Assembly: GCA_964369475.1 (NCBI GenBank)
Contig: CAYJFK010000033.1
Span: forward strand, 1-25,429
Source: CAYJFK01 sp964369475
Lineage (GTDB): Bacteria; Bacillota; Clostridia; Oscillospirales; Feifaniaceae
Length of the DNA stretch: 25,429 nt
Direction of reading: 5' to 3'
How positions within the stretch are numbered: the stretch's first letter is position 1; each line of letters opens with the position of its first letter. The notes under the pieces are model-generated. The model had not been told where the DNA came from and did not search any database. It saw nothing but the letters and a program-made list of their open reading frames with translations. A program made the position numbers and the translations under genes. Shown one piece after another: positions 23,775 through 25,429 of this stretch.

Positions 23775-23838
23775 AAAAAGCTCACAAAGCAAGATGCACA
23801 CTGGGTTTTTCCAGTGTGCATCTTGCTTTGTGGGCTTT
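23775..23838 (-). terminator. Very long terminator hairpin overlapping the recombinase 3' end
   Basis: Arms 23777-23804 and 23811-23838 pair over 28 positions, the inner 22 perfectly, with one T-G at 23782/23833 and a 6-base loop. On the minus strand the 3' arm runs into GAGCTTTTT. The final 18 recombinase codons lie within the hairpin and the TGA stop (23782-23784) is in its 3' arm. Confidence 0.8.
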
Positions 23839-25299
23839 AGATGGTGCAACTACCGCACATAAACTCGAACTTTCCAATTCTTTTAATGATATTGATTTAA
23901 TGCCTTCTTTGTAATTGAATGTAAATGTGACTTTATCGTCATAGATATAAATTGCATTGACAAATAAATCTACTAATTTTTGCTTTTGCTCATAAATACT
24001 CACGTCAGTTTGTCTAAATTTTTCCAACCAAAACCTAATTTCATCTTGTGAAATGAATGGTTTCTCAATTTCTTCGTTTATAAGTGACACTTCAAGGTCG
24101 CTTTTTCTTTGCTCCAATTCTTCAAGTCGCTTTTTGGTCGAAGTTGTAAGTACACCTTGCTGAATAGCATTTAGCATATTATCTATCGAACGAGAAACCT
24201 CTTGAATTTGGTTTTTTATAAGTGGGATACTCGTATTTTCTTTTCTTTCTAAATTATATAAAAGCTCTACTAAATCTGAAATCAAAGCATCATCATAAAG
24301 CATTTCCATTGTATGTTTGATTGCAATATTTTCTATCCACTCTTTACGAACTGACTTTTTCTTACAACCTTTATTATTCTTATTATTAACACATTTGTAG
24401 TACTGATAAAAGCTTCCGTTTCGGCTTGTACCACTTTCACCGACCATAAATACTCCACAATTTCCACAAAATAATTTTGTAGTTAACAAATAAAATTCAT
24501 CTTTTGCTTTAGCTCTAGCAGGAGCTTTTTTATTTTTGCTCAGTCTGTCTTGTGTCTTCTCAAAAAGGTCTAACGGAACGATAGCGGGCATACCATTTGG
24601 AGTTACAACATCACGATATTTATACTCGCCAATATATTCACGATTTTTCAAAATACGTTTAACAGCATCAATTCTAAGTGCTTTTCCAACATAAGTTGTA
24701 ACACCTCTTTCGTTTAAAAAATCCATCACACTTTTAATAGTTCCACCATCAACATATTTTTGAAAAGCTTCTAAAATCAGTGGTGCAGTAAGTGGGTCAA
24801 TCTTAAAATTTTGCTCATCATCAATAGTGTATCCAATCGGAATTCCACCACCATTATATTTGCACTTTAGAGCATTTTCTGTAAGCCCTCTGATAACTTT
24901 TTCAGATAAATCAGCTGAATAAAATTCTGCATATCCTTCAAGTAATATGCCAGTGCTATCATCAGAAATTTTTTCAGTTGCTGACAAAACTTTAACTCCA
25001 TTTTTTCGCAAAATAGATTTATTATGTGCCGAGTCATAACGATTTCAAGCGAACCTATCGAGCTTCCAAACAAGCACAATATCAAACAAATGCTTATTAC
25101 TATCTTTAATCATTCGCTGAAATTCTGGGCGATTATCGGTCTTAGCTGACATAGCTCGGTCGATATAACTACTTAAAATTGTAATGCCATTTTTCTCAGC
25201 ATACTCTTTACATTCTCGAAGTTGCCCCTCGATACTTTCTTCTCTTTGGCTGTCCGAGCTGTAACGTGCATAAATAACACCCTTGATAGTATTCACCAC
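23782..25299 (-). pseudogene. Large serine recombinase interrupted by an in-frame TGA
   Basis: A 505-codon site-specific recombinase of the TnpX/phage-integrase large serine type, which would integrate or excise a mobile element. The catalytic domain starts with IYARYSSDSQREESIEGQ (nucleophile probably Ser14) and carries VLVWKLDRFA at 75-84. Codon 85 is TGA (25045-25047), where relatives have the Arg of DRFARNRYDSA. The next codons, NRYDSAH, continue in the same frame, so this is a nonsense change, not a frameshift. Then come the recombinase domain (GGGIPIGY near 150-157), a zinc ribbon (Cys 278, 281, 303, 312) and a coiled coil near 345-410. Start is GTG at 25299, or GTG at 25296, touching AAAAAGG. 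Restart at TTG 25011 would lack the catalytic serine. TGA ends this gene and the LuxR-family regulator gene, so it is a normal stop here. Composition is AT-richer than the surface genes. Confidence 0.88.
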
Positions 25300-25313
25300 C
25301 TTTTTAGATTAAT

Positions 25314-25429
25314 TTAATCTTCTTTTTTCTCTAACATTTCAAATAAAGTTTGCTTCAATCTATCGTTCATAGCTGAGTTTGGGTCGAAGCACATTTCAAT
25401 AAATTCTTTAAGCTCTGGGTGACTTTTTT
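25314..25429 (-). CDS. Small hypothetical protein, 3' end only
   Basis: Thirty-seven codons and a TAA stop are visible; the start lies beyond the window. The readable end contains KEFIEMCFDPNSAMNDR and finishes LEKKED. It is charged and probably helical, and I do not recognise a family. It stops 14 bases before the recombinase start, so the two are probably in one operon within the same mobile element. Its AT-rich composition matches the recombinase rather than the surface genes. Confidence that it is a real gene rests on its clean frame and tight spacing. Confidence 0.5.
   Translation of the reverse strand, partial: KSHPELKEFIEMCFDPNSAMNDRLKQTLFEMLEKKED

Noticed and set aside
25045..25047. 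Selenocysteine or reassigned TGA codon
   Set aside because: The position is Arg in the family, no clear SECIS-like hairpin follows, and TGA ends both this gene and the LuxR-family regulator gene.
25012..25085. Frameshift in the recombinase, suggested by an overlapping open frame of 72 residues
   Set aside because: The two real halves are in the same frame on either side of a TGA, and the overlapping frame has no recombinase motifs.

Overview
The window looks like a low-to-mid GC Gram-positive bacterium of the class Clostridia, possibly Lachnospiraceae-like. The reasons are AGGAG/GGAGG Shine-Dalgarno sites, sigma-A type promoters (three of them with a TG-extended -10 box), S-layer-homology (SLH) cell-wall anchoring, a MalT-like LuxR regulator and a clostridial-type large serine recombinase. 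Genus and species cannot be fixed from the sequence alone. Every supported gene lies on the minus strand, so the biological reading order runs from the right end to the left end.

Right end (about 23.6-25.4 kb): a visibly AT-richer, probably mobile segment. It holds the 3' end of a small unknown gene and a 505-codon large serine recombinase interrupted by one in-frame TGA. A very long terminator hairpin encodes the last 18 recombinase residues, and a second strong terminator follows about 100 bases further on. The edge of this segment may be the end of an integrated element.

Centre (4.9-23.3 kb): a surface-protein locus filling most of the window. First comes a 1350-residue protein with three N-terminal SLH repeats and beta-helix-like repeats, with its own promoter and a cluster of three abutting hairpins after it. 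Next comes an apparent two-gene operon with a 13-base gap: a 2508-residue secreted protein built of Ig-like repeats with no recognisable wall anchor, and a 2112-residue secreted protein with three C-terminal SLH repeats. The simplest model is that the SLH proteins are held on the wall polymer and the 2508-residue protein is exported and retained by its co-expressed partner; this is inference.

Left part (0-4.8 kb): a monocistronic LuxR/MalT-like (STAND-type) regulator whose nucleotide-binding motifs look degenerate, then a DEAD-box RNA helicase with a DbpA-type RNA-binding domain, then a stretch with two identical 41-base repeat copies. The regulator lies directly downstream of the surface-protein operon and is a candidate regulator for it, but this is shown only by proximity.

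No tRNA, rRNA, CRISPR array or intact insertion sequence was seen. No complete novel defence or biosynthetic system is evident. The most unusual things are the anchored/unanchored giant-protein pair beside a P-loop-degenerate regulator, the hairpin cluster, and the recombinase with a nonsense codon.
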